64,000 nt of DNA, taken from contig MU278380.1 in assembly GCA_022385755.1 (NCBI GenBank), positions 62,001 through 126,000 on the forward strand, written 5' to 3'. A program made the position numbers and the translations under genes. This stretch comes from Trametopsis cervina (lineage: Eukaryota > Basidiomycota > Agaricomycetes > Polyporales > Irpicaceae). Shown here piece after piece: positions 55,235 through 64,000 of this stretch (the first letter of the stretch is position 1; each line of letters begins with the position of its first letter). The notes below the pieces were generated by a model. That model was not told the DNA's origin. It saw nothing but the letters and a program-made list of their open reading frames with translations, and searched no databases.

Positions 55235-57166
55235 ATGCCTTCAGCGGGATTCCTCATCTATTCGGGCGTGATGCCGCTCATTAAAACGTGAAACCACTGT
55301 ATCTTTGTATATCACACCGTCTGACAAGTATTGTGTGCACACAGATTCTTATCCATCTTATGCGGGTATGTCTTGGCTCGCAAAGGGCTCTTTCCGCCAG
55401 CGGCTTCAAAAGGCGCATCGCAGATTACAATGAACATATCCCTGCCACTCCTGGTGTTTGCAAACATCGTCCCCGCGTTTACTCCGCAGAATATATCTGC
55501 TCTGGGGCCTCTGTTTCTGACCGCATTTGTTTACATGGCAATTGGCTTTGCCATGGGTGCCATCATCCGAGAATTCTGTTACGTCCCGCGAAATTTTTGG
55601 CAGGGCATCATCGTGGTTACTGGCATGAGTAACTGGGGGAATCTGCGTCAGTGATGCAGTGGCAGTGGAGGAATCTTTGACTCATTGTTTTGATCTAGCA
55701 AACGCTGTCGTTCTGTCGGTGACGCAGCAGGCTCCGTTCGACCCAGCGACTGATCCGCAGCGTGCGTCATGTCTGCCATACTCGACTGAGACGAAACTCA
55801 TACTCGACCATAGTTGGAGTCTCTTTCGTGTCAATATTCATCGTCTCCTATCACCTGGTTTTTTGGGTCTGCGGGGCTGCACATTCCCTTTCCTGGGACT
55901 ACCTACCAGGTGTTCCCCAAGGGAACGAGGCAGAACGCCGCTACAGGTGGAACGAGAAGCCCCTTGGGAGTCTAGTGGCCCGCCATGTCCTTCGTATTCA
56001 GCCTGCTGCGTCCAAAACAGCTGCGCTGCCGACTAGGGATCAAGCGTCGACTTTGGAAAAGGGAGAAGAGAAGTCGGACGAGGACATACTTGACCATCAA
56101 ACCGCTGAAGCTCTTGCGGGGGAACCCGACCCTGACGTCCAACTCGTGCGCCGTATATCACGGATATCGACAGTCTCACATCCTGCGCGACCGACTGGTC
56201 TTCTACCCAGCCCCACAGCGGAACTATTAGAACTGCCTTTGGACGTTGAAGGCATAGACGGCACAACCGCTCATCATTCTTCACTTTCGATCGTATGGAG
56301 GGCGATTCGACCTCTTACAGTCATTATAACACCTGTGACCGTGGCAATAGCAGTAGCCTTGCCAATTGCTTTGATAGACGATCTGAAGGCTCTATTTGTC
56401 GACATTTCAGAAAATGGAGGGCCCAATTGGAAAGGTCCAGATGGGAAGCCCCCGTTATCTTTCATTATAGACACTGGTGGGTACCGTTGTTTTCCTTGAT
56501 ACGTCGCAAAGGCTCAAAGAATGAACTTTTCGGTCTACGTACAGCTGAATTCATCGGTGGCATCGCCATTCCGCTAGCTCTCATTTTGCTCGGTGCCTCC
56601 TTCGCCCGACTCCGCATACCGCGCCCATTATCGCGACTTCCGATCACTGCCATGCTCACGGTAGCATTAGCAAAGATGCTAATCCTTCCTGTCATCGGCG
56701 TCTTCATGGTCCAAGCGATGGTACACAGTGGTCTCATCGACAAGGAGTCCAAGGCGGAACGTTTTGTAGCCATATTTCTCAGTGGCACGCCGGCCGCTGT
56801 CAAGTGAGTGGACAGGCGACATGGTTGTCAGAGTGATTATTGACCTATCGGCACCTCGCCCCTAGTCAGCTGATTGTGGCAAGTCTGTATGCTCCAGAGG
56901 GCGAGGTGGATACCCTGGCGGTGCGTATTTCATCTCTGAACGGGTGTCAACTATCTCTGAAAGATGGCGTGTCAACTAGGCATTCCTCTTAGTTCAATGT
57001 AAGCACCGTTTTCTGCAGGATGTTCTATGACGGCTTATCGCCCTTCGTCCACACAGATGTGATCATGTTCTTCTCGTCATCGTGAGTTATTCTTAGGGAT
57101 CGTTGACTGTGTTTACTCATGCAGTGCGATAGGGCTATCACAGCCATTGCGCTGTTACTGCTATGA
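55235..57166 (+). CDS. Auxin efflux carrier (AEC)-family membrane transporter, Ecm3-like
   Basis: Bile/arsenite/riboflavin transporter-superfamily carrier; fungal members sit in ER or plasma membrane, substrate unknown. Exon 1 MPSAGFLIYSGVMPLIKT is joined by an intron to FLSILCGYVLARKGLFPPAA, then NISLPLLVFANIVPAFTPQN, FLTAFVYMAIGFAMGAIIRE and GMSNWGNLPNAVVLSVTQQA. A cytosolic loop of over 100 residues (acidic, with LEKGEEKSDEDILDHQTAEA) separates the two helix bundles. The second bundle has IRPLTVIITPVTVAIAVALP, RTAEFIGGIAIPLALILLGA, LPITAMLTVALAKMLILPVI and IFLSGTPAAVNQLIVASLYA, ending AITAIALLLL. About eight introns; the NL/PNAVV junction needs a GTCAGT donor. The domain pattern is complete at both ends. 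Confidence 0.88.
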
Positions 57167-58515
57167 TTCCCATGCAGCTACAGTATAGACTTCTTCGTGC
57201 ACGACATCGATGGCACTCAGAAATCATTGACACGGCGATGTATCCTTACACTAGATGAGAATATCAACAATGACCGGGGTTATGAGTTCAAATACAGTCC
57301 ATGGTTGTCAAATCGTACTCCTCGGATCCAAGAAGGCACGCTATTTCCGCGCCGGATTGCCTCATACCATCCTCGTCTCAATATTATGCACCCTGCGCAA
57401 TGTTGGGGACTCATACCATGTACGAAGGCAGTGCTCGTTGGCTGTTCAATAACTTCTGCCGTACCTGACCGTTTCCCGGCACTCTCGGACAGATGACTCA
57501 TTCAGCCCAATGGTGCTCATTCCTCATCATGTCTCTGTTCATGCTACCATCTCCCAGCCGGGTCCATGAAACGTGAATTATACCTCTCCACATGTTCTTC
57601 TTGGCCACACAGCATTGCGTCCATTGTGCGCCTCGCCAACCATCTACGCTTGCCGATTAGGGCTTGCTCTCACATTGTGGCGCGTAAGACCCTTATAAAT
57701 CTGAGATCATGAATAATCTGGCAATGGTAGATATTCGAACACATCATCATCATCATCACGGCCAATGCATATTACAACCCAGGACCGCCATCGCCGTGTC
57801 TGACGCCGCCTATGCTTGAGCAGACCGCAGCACGAATTAATTGGATTTCGGATCTCGTCATTTGACTTAGTATGCATCCCAGTTTCCAGGGACGAGGTGT
57901 ATGGTCTACGCCCCTTTGCTCAAGATGCCGCTCTCCCGGTCCTTCTGCTTCCTGCATCGCAAACGCAATACATGGTTCTTCTCTGCAGCCTTACAGAGAT
58001 GGCAGGTAACCAGAGTGCGCGATCGCAGGCAGCAGTCCGTCGTACATAACGAGGTTGAGGTGTACAAGTGGAGTGAGCCCGCTGTCATGCACTGAACTAC
58101 CTACCCGCGGCCCCATGACCGAGAGCTGGGACATCTGCATACTTACTAACAAGCAGCTCTCAGCGGTCACCGTTCTAGCTGCACTCGGCATCTCAATGAC
58201 ATGGTCTTGACTGCACCTTGGCCAGTTGATGGAAATGGCACGACAGGGGACTGATGAGAGATGATCGCTGAAATGGTTCATGCGCGGATATTTATTTATA
58301 AGAGTATGAACACAAATTATACATACTAGTATGTTACAGTACTGTGAATAGTCAAGAGTAGGTAATAAAATAGAACCAACGTCCAATCCCGTTTAATCAA
58401 AGCGAATGGGGTGTCGCAGTGCGAATTCCAAGATAATGATAATCGTCTCGACCACTCAATGGCCGTTTAATGAACGCAATGCTTAAACTGCTCTGTGCCT
58501 CTACCAACCGTTCAA
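57167..58515. other. Intergenic region between convergent genes
   Basis: 1.35 kb without recognisable genes. It includes a short CAT microsatellite near 57741-57757. The two flanking genes end toward each other, so only 3' flanks are expected here. Confidence 0.45.
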
Positions 58516-59656
58516 TCATTGATCGAACTCGAGATCCGTCGCGACATCTTCCCATTCGTCCAGGGCGTTGAGGACCCTGTCGCACTTCCCTCTGACGTCC
58601 CTGTAGACGTCCTTCCCGAGGAACAACCACATAGGCCACTCGCGCCCATACGCCCGGCCTTCACCGCGCACGACGTCCACGAGCAGCTCCATCGCTCTCG
58701 ACGGGTCGCCCTTCTCGTTACCCGAGAGCGCACCGAACTTGGCGACACCGTTCGCGCGGAGCTCGTCGTAGTCGGGTATGTGCTTGTGCATCGTCAACGG
58801 CTGGCCGAGTGCGCTTGTGCGGAACGAGCCTGGGATGACGACTGTCACGCGGATGTTGAATTGAGCGAGTTCTGAAGCGTAGGACTCGCCGAGGGCTGGG
58901 GAAAGGGACGATCAGGGGTCAGGTCTCAAGCTGTCATGTCAATAGAATGGCCGAGTACGCACCATGTACGGCTGCTTTGGACGCGGCGTAGAACCCTACG
59001 GGCTACGGGGAGATGGTCAGCATGCGATCGCAAATAGATAGGTGCGGAAGTAGGCTTACCGGCACTGCTGCGTGCCATCCGGTGCGGCTGCCTACGATGA
59101 CAACCGTCCCTGATTGTCGCTGGCGCATGTGAGGCAGCACAGCGTTGGTGACGTTCAGAACACCGAACACGTTCGTTTGGAATTGCTGCATTGCAGCTAA
59201 TGATCTGTGGATTACGAATGTCGAGCGTGAGACCGATGAAAAGTGGTACGAGGAGGCAAAAGGAATACGTACCCGCCTTCTTCGAGGACAGACTTCATAC
59301 CGAGGCCGGCGTTGTTGACGACGACGTCGATGCTGCCCCATATTGATATCGCGTGGTCCATGGTTCTCTGGATCTTATCAGGTGTGTCGGAGACATCGAG
59401 AGGGAGCAGTTGGAGGTTGGAGGGGCTGGCTCCTGGTAATGACCAGAAAGGTTTGATCTTGTTTAGGGAGCGAGCGGTGGCAATCACTCGGTCACCACGA
59501 GCAAGCACGGATGCCACCAAGGCCTTTCCAAAGCCTGATGAAGTGCCTGTTCCTTCTAGTTAGATCTATGAGAGAGCATGCTAGGAATGAAAGATGCTGA
59601 CCAGTGATGAACCACACGCGTTGAGGGGGCGGTTGCACGAACGCTATTGACGGCAT
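58516..59656 (-). CDS. Short-chain dehydrogenase/reductase
   Basis: Classical NAD(P)-dependent SDR. Starts MPSIAFVQPPPQRVWFITG, whose WFITG leads across an intron to a Gly-rich nucleotide-binding loop (SSGFGKALVASVLARGDRVI) and RSLNKIKPF. VVVNNAGLGMKSVLEEG is the NNAG motif, NVFGVLNVTNAVLPHMRQRQ the helix alpha-E region, and GTVVIVGSRTGWHAAVP carries the catalytic Ser strand. The next exon holds GFYAASKAAVHG with the Y-x3-K active site, then ALGESYASELAQFNIRVTVV, IPGSFRTSAL. The C-terminus ends WEDVATDLEFDQ. About four introns, total around 290 residues, standard length. Substrate not predictable; the layout is like fungal oxidoreductases acting on small ketones or alcohols. Confidence 0.92.
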
Positions 59657-61169
59657 AGCAGATGGGCGAGAGGGGCAAGTAAGGGAGATGGAAGGAGCAG
59701 GGTTAACCAAATGTGGTGAAGTAGCAAGAGACCCAGCTCGCTGCTCTTATATCCTCGTGCGCGCGAGTCGGACAAGGTAGGTACCTGCGTTTGACCCGGT
59801 TCTGACTTCTCCTGATTGGGGGATTTCATCCACAGCCTGTATGATGATGAATCCATGCAGACACCATCTTGACACGTCGCAGTCTCGGCTTTTTGGAGGC
59901 GATGAAACGCCACGCCGGGACAAAGGGAGGAAAGACGCCGTTTGTCCTATGAGCGGCTCCCGCTCGCGATGAATTTTCAGGGCGGGCATTGGCGTGCGCA
60001 CGCCGCGGATACGAACAGGCGAGATGCTGGAAAGGCAGCAAGAGGCGGTGAGCAATCTGCCATCAAAGCTATCCGGATGTACGACATACCGTGACCTCGC
60101 CACGTGCACTATAATACTATACCCTCCAGGCGAGCGTGGATTCCGCTCGCTCTCGGACAGCGCACGCACTCCAGTCAATCTAATCCTGAGGATCCGATAT
60201 CTCCATCGTCAGTCGCGGGACCGATACCGCTCCGAGGCGCACTGGGGCGTGCAGGGACGAGCTGACCATTGCTTCACAGCCGCAGCATTGTTTAATTTGC
60301 TTGCAGGTGGTATTCTCGATGTTGCCGACGTCCTTCAAGCATCTGTACCACATACAACTTTAGCGGTGTGACGTTACCATGTGGCCCTGCAGGAAAAGAC
60401 TTGACCAACCCACCCAGCAATCTTCATCTGCGACAGGACAACCAGCCGAATGTCGACTTTTCGTGCGCTGCAATTGTCGGGATGTAGGATCTCGCGAGAT
60501 CAACAACAGGGCCTGTGTGGGATTGTCGGACCCTAAGTGGCGTTCGCACACAGCCATTTGAGCCGCGCCGTCGGAAACGTGGCCGATTCGGATCCCCATA
60601 GGCGTCAGTATGGAAAAGTACGTAGCTCCCTGGCCACGAAGATGACCGTCTGTTACGAAGCACAGTCCGTTGGCAGCCTATGAACAACAATGTTTCAACG
60701 CCGCTGCAAGGCCAAGAGTGTCGCGATAGTAGCAAAGAGTTGCGAGAGTGCGCCAAACCAGTGCTGACATGTTGACTGGCCATCACCGCCGCGCGGAATA
60801 GGTACGCGTACATTCCAAGTGATCTCATACTCTAGGACATAATTGTCTCTTAGTAGTTGCTGTGAACCGTGGGCGGGCTGCACAGTCACCCGGGACTGCG
60901 AGTCACCGATAAATTATGATAGTCCAATAGATTGCGGGGTGAGCATCATTATGACTGCGGCGCTAGGATCCCTCTACATTGCAATGCAGTGATGTGACCA
61001 GACTGTTGATGAGGGTCTACAGCTTCAGATGTAATCAAAAATCTTTGGCTAATAATGTTGAGTGAATTGAACCAAGCTGGAAACAATAGATGGTGTAGAT
61101 TCTTCATTTAACCGCTGCTGGCTGGTCATGAACAATATACCGTGTGATGTCAGCTATCACTGACATGCA
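59657..61169. other. Intergenic region
   Basis: About 1.5 kb between two minus-strand genes. Several medium open frames overlap on both strands without domain or splice support. No repeat or RNA gene was recognised. Confidence 0.45.
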
Positions 61170-62354
61170 TCAGACTGTGTCAAGCAGGTCGACAATAACA
61201 GGTTGAAATGGCCGCGAACCAAACGTCGCATATCCTCCTTCAGGAAGTCGAGCCCGGAACCCTGCAGGCATGTTCGCGGCATTCACATGCACGGTAGCTT
61301 CACCCTGGGCGAACTGAGGAGAAATGGAGTCCCATTTCGTGATGACTGCACCGTGATCTTCGTGAATGTGACCAAAGACGTGCAGGCGTGGTCGGATGGA
61401 CGGTAGACGGGCCGTTAGAGATGCGCAGCCCACTGTCTCGCCACTGTTGGTTTTATCGAGTATGCCAGCGGGAGGTCCGTGAGTCAGGCTGGCGTAAAAA
61501 TAAATAAAATGTCAGCGAGAGCTAAGGTTCGAGAATGCAAGAGCACGACACACAGAATGTCGACTTGAGGGTAGTGCGCCACGATGCCTGATAATGTACT
61601 CTACGTAAGCTAGTGATCTGGAGAGATGCAAAATACTCACGATTGGCCTCAAGATCTCTCTTGTAACCGAAAGCCCAGTTGAAAAGCTCTGGGGTCCACT
61701 GTACAGAGCAGATCAGTATTTACTCTTACTGCATCAGCAAGAAATGTGTACATACTGGAGATCCATATATGGACCATTTTCTTCCGTTGGGTCTCGCTTG
61801 AAAGTGGTACGTCTCATTTTCTAGGTAGATGAGCCCGGCTTCCCTTGATTCCGACCCCGTGAGGAGCTCACGAATCGACTCTACGTCCTAAGCCAAGATT
61901 ATTCAAACCAAATATTTGGTCGGGTTGATCCATGTGTGCAAACCTGCTCATGTTCATGCCAACGCCGGAAAGTATTATGGTACCAATCATTATGATGGTC
62001 CAAGCTGAAGTCATGATTTCCTGCAATGATCCTATATCAGGGGTGCTAAGATGAGTCATGCATGAGCAGAACATTAAGAAGGGGAACACGCTGACATCTT
62101 GGTCGGATGAGGCTGCTCCCTCAGCCACTCGACAGTAGTGCGATATTCGGTCAGTAACCCTTCTTCGGTAAGATCTCCGCTGTGCAACAAGACGTCGCCA
62201 GGCGGGACATAGCACGTCTGACCGTGCGTGTCGCTGATACACACGAAACGCGTCCAGTCCGCCGAAGGAAGTGGTGGCGGGGTTTCTAGGTCGTATTCGA
62301 GGTGGACGACGGCCGTAGCGGTCGCGAGGCTGGTTGTGGCGGCGGCGGCGGGCA
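61170..62354 (-). CDS. MPPED-type metallophosphoesterase domain protein
   Basis: Calcineurin-like phosphoesterase of the MPPED1/2 (UPF0046) group; mammalian relatives hydrolyse cyclic nucleotides weakly. Start MPAAAATTSLATATAVVHLE; metal-binding motifs in order: FVCISDTHGQTCYVPPGDVL (SDTH), LLHSGDLTEEGLLTEYRTTV (GD), a short exon with AGNHDFSLDHHN (GNHD), ASLTHGPPAGILD (HGPP) and RLHVFGHIHEDHGAVITKWD (GHIH). In between are RELLTGSESREAGLIYLENE and WTPELFNWAFGYKRDL. It ends SRPFQPVIVDLLDTV. All metal ligands of the family are present. About six introns. Start 62354 is the first ATG; a GTG further up is not used. Confidence 0.92.
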
Positions 62355-62681
62355 TGTCCGTCAAACTGTGGCGAGCGAATTCGACAGGCACAACTTGGTA
62401 TTAAACCAAGAATAAATGAGGTGTAGGCTGTGTAAACGAGATTTATGCGCTCTGAGGCTCCTGGGGTAAACGCTTGGACGATGTAATAGAAATCTAGTAG
62501 ACCAGAGATGCTTTGAAATTGTCCGAGAAGCGGCTACGAGGCTTTTCAGAAACTCACCTGGATAAGTGCTTATTTATTTACAGAGAGTTGTGCGGGTGCA
62601 GCATTCAGCTGCACACCCTGCTCGAGATACGGATGCACTTAGGAATAGTGACAGTTGTACCGCAGTTGTTACAGTAAGGAT

Positions 62682-62715
62682 TTATGGCGGTAATAGTGTA
62701 ACATAATTCTGGAAA
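62682..62715 (+). repeat. 34-bp repeat, copy 1
   Basis: Begins TTATGGCGGTAATAGTGTAA and ends TAATTCTGGAAA. It matches the copy at 63356-63389 in inverted orientation with 33 of 34 bases identical, and the copy at 63088-63121 in direct orientation with about 27 of 34. Confidence 0.8.
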
Positions 62716-63087
62716 ACTCTCAACCCCACAAAACGCGCACATTGAATGTCACTCATGTATTTTGCAGCAACTTCGAAAATGACACAGCCTTTCCGTCCTC
62801 GCATGATTGTGTCACCCAAGTTGGAGAGATAATATGCGAGCACCAACTGGGGTTGCTAGCGGGATGCCCATTTCCTCAGAAATCAATTCTCTGTTATTTG
62901 ACTTTCAGAACACAGCGGTACGTATGTCGACAATACTACAAGCTGAACATACTGGAAAACCCGTTTGGTAAGCTTATTCTTGAACCTGAAGGGGCCTGTC
63001 AGTTGGTCATCATACTCGAATTGCAAGTCCCTCCCTTGAATCTGTTGCAGTTCAGCACGAACATAATATTCCTGTCTGCTATGGCTC

Positions 63088-63121
63088 CAATGGCGGCAGT
63101 AGTGTAACTTGATTCAGTAAA
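63088..63121 (+). repeat. 34-bp repeat, copy 2 (diverged, direct)
   Basis: Contains ATGGCGGCAGTAGTGTAACT; same orientation as copy 1, with about seven mismatches to the inverted copy 3. Confidence 0.6.
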
Positions 63122-63355
63122 CAGTTTCAACATATATACACGTAGTCGTGCATATTTAATCAGCACGGAGTTGTGTCTTTTGTGTGATCTGTGGTCGAGT
63201 AAGGATCACGCCTCATTGTAGATTGCCGACAATTACTCTTCCGTTTTCAAGGGGATGTGAAACTTATCCGTCAAGTTGAGCATACGTGCGCTCTTTTTTC
63301 CTTCAAAATCGCTCAACTTGCGTCGAAATCTGCAGTGTCGAGACAGCGTGCGAAA

Positions 63356-63389
63356 TTTCCAGAATTAAGTTACACTATTACCGCCATAA
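63356..63389 (-). repeat. 34-bp repeat, copy 3 (inverted)
   Basis: Reverse complement of copy 1 with a single mismatch (CTTAA instead of CATAA). Copies 1 and 3 thus form inverted termini around about 640 bp of internal sequence. Confidence 0.8.
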
Positions 63390-63769
63390 GGATTCCCATC
63401 AACGGCGGCGTATCACACAGGTCTGTGACATCACGCGTCGGTCACAGCCGCCTTTGTGGCGTCTGGCAATATTCGCAAACCACCATCATCCACAAGTGTA
63501 TTGTTCGCTCATACGCTGCATATATACACCTAAAATATGTGAGACTAATGTCGTGCTTACATTCAACTGTCCTGGTACGGTCTCACTCTCACCGTCCAGT
63601 GCTAACCTCTTTCCTTGCAAGGCTAATAATGGCGGCGATTGCCGACCGCCGTGTGTCGCTGGCGACCTCCAGCCGCGAGCTGTCCACCTTTAGTGCCATA
63701 CCTGTGTCGACTATCCATCCACTGGCGTTCCGTCCTCGTCGTAGCGTGTTAGCTTAAGCCTCACGCAAG

Positions 63770-64000
63770 ATGGTGGCCACAGCAGATCTCTCACGATCCT
63801 CCGTCCAAGACGCACACGACGTAATCAAGCCGCTCATCCACGAAACACCGGTCTTCACGTCCGCCTCCCTCTCCGCATCTCTGCCCAACCACAACACGCT
63901 CTACTTCAAGGCCGAGAATCTCCAGAAAGGGGGTGCTTTTAAGTTCAGGGGTGCTAGCTACAGCTTGAGCTGCCTCTCGCCGGAGGAGCTGTCCAAGGGT
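63770..64000 (+). CDS. PLP-dependent threonine dehydratase / serine racemase, 5' part only
   Basis: Fold-type II PLP enzyme. MVATADLSRSSVQDAHDVIK leads to PLIHETPVFTSASLSASLPN and LYFKAENLQKGGAFKFRGAS; the Lys in GGAFKFRGA is the expected Schiff-base lysine and ENLQ-GAFKFRGA is the family signature. The frame is open to the right edge (ending SPEELSKG), so only about 77 residues are present. Whether it is a catabolic serine/threonine dehydratase or serine racemase cannot be decided. No mitochondrial presequence is visible, which argues against the biosynthetic ILV1-type enzyme. Confidence 0.9.
   Translation, partial: MVATADLSRSSVQDAHDVIKPLIHETPVFTSASLSASLPNHNTLYFKAENLQKGGAFKFRGASYSLSCLSPEELSKG

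Larger units (their letters stand above)
62355..63769. other. Divergent promoter region carrying a 34-bp repeat family
   Basis: About 1.4 kb between opposite start codons. Open frames of 121 and 166 codons here have no domain. The region contains three copies of a 34-bp motif (listed separately) and a TATA-like stretch near 63517-63530 before the plus-strand gene. Confidence 0.5.

Noticed and set aside
62742..63757. Two plus-strand frames of 121 and 166 codons
   Set aside because: They span the 34-bp repeats and the promoter of the PLP enzyme and show no domains.
1..64000. CRISPR array, tRNA genes, bacterial operon or viral insertion
   Set aside because: No regularly spaced repeats, no cloverleaf-like T-loop signatures, no retrotransposon or viral proteins, and introns throughout indicate ordinary fungal nuclear DNA.

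Overview
This is a nuclear genomic window from a filamentous basidiomycete, most likely an Agaricomycete. The evidence is: many genes split by short (about 45-70 nt) GT-AG introns; compact spacing with alternating strands and no operons; fungal housekeeping orthologues (UTP15, TCTP, SWA2-type auxilin, MGM101, KEX1, TMA22, verprolin, mitochondrial MetRS); and families typical of mushroom-forming fungi (DUF6534 membrane proteins, a GMC/AA3 oxidoreductase, a small Agaricomycete family recognised by a W-P-G-Y motif). The genus is not determined. All splice structures were read by eye; gene outer coordinates are usually firm, internal exon borders less so.

Layout. 1-1714 (-): DUF6534 seven-helix-type membrane protein running off the left edge. 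3974-7015 (-): GMC oxidoreductase. 8775-11220 (+): CTNNBL1 (spliceosome), tail-to-tail with UTP15 (11315-13174, -), which shares a 430 bp divergent promoter with TCTP (13608-14407, +). 14.9-16.2 kb (-): a poorly conserved or decayed gene. 17179-18852 (+): protein disulfide isomerase with an HDEL end. 19182-20042 (+): RNase P/MRP subunit Rpr2. About 20.5-20.96 kb: probable relic of a second DUF6534 gene. 21911-23471 (+): zinc-type alcohol dehydrogenase with an altered structural-zinc loop. 23708-25304 (-): verprolin/WIP. 25626-28425 (-): unrecognised multi-pass membrane protein with a long disordered tail. 29092-30102 (+): MGM101. 30235-31400 (-): ER thioredoxin-like membrane protein. 31814-34358 (+): Kex1-type carboxypeptidase. 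34570-35938 (-): ToxD/enoyl-reductase-like MDR enzyme. 36745-37563 (-): MGST3-like MAPEG protein. 38420-41324 (-): SWA2/auxilin. 41674-43697 (+): mitochondrial methionyl-tRNA synthetase. 44499 (+): possible small gene. 45295-46235 (-): TMA22/DENR. 47290-49437 (+): aspartic-protease-fold membrane protein lacking catalytic motifs. 50068-50751 (-): Agaricomycete W-P-G-Y family protein. 51834-52987 (+): mitochondrial low-complexity protein. 53254-54480 (-): alpha/beta hydrolase. 55235-57166 (+): auxin-efflux-carrier-type transporter. 58516-59656 (-): short-chain dehydrogenase. 61170-62354 (-): MPPED-type metallophosphoesterase. 63770 onward (+): PLP-dependent threonine dehydratase/serine racemase, cut by the right edge.

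Functionally the window is mostly a random slice of housekeeping genome. Loose themes are ribosome/translation (UTP15, TCTP, TMA22, MSM1), mitochondria (MGM101, MSM1, the 51.8 kb protein) and the secretory route (PDI, ER thioredoxin-like protein, KEX1, SWA2). I see no metabolic cluster, virus, intact transposon, CRISPR array or tRNA gene. The most unusual items are the catalytically dead aspartic-protease-like receptor-shaped protein, the unrecognised membrane protein at 25.6-28.4 kb, a family of inverted and direct 34-bp repeats at 62.7-63.4 kb, paired palindromes upstream of CTNNBL1, and a decayed DUF6534 copy.
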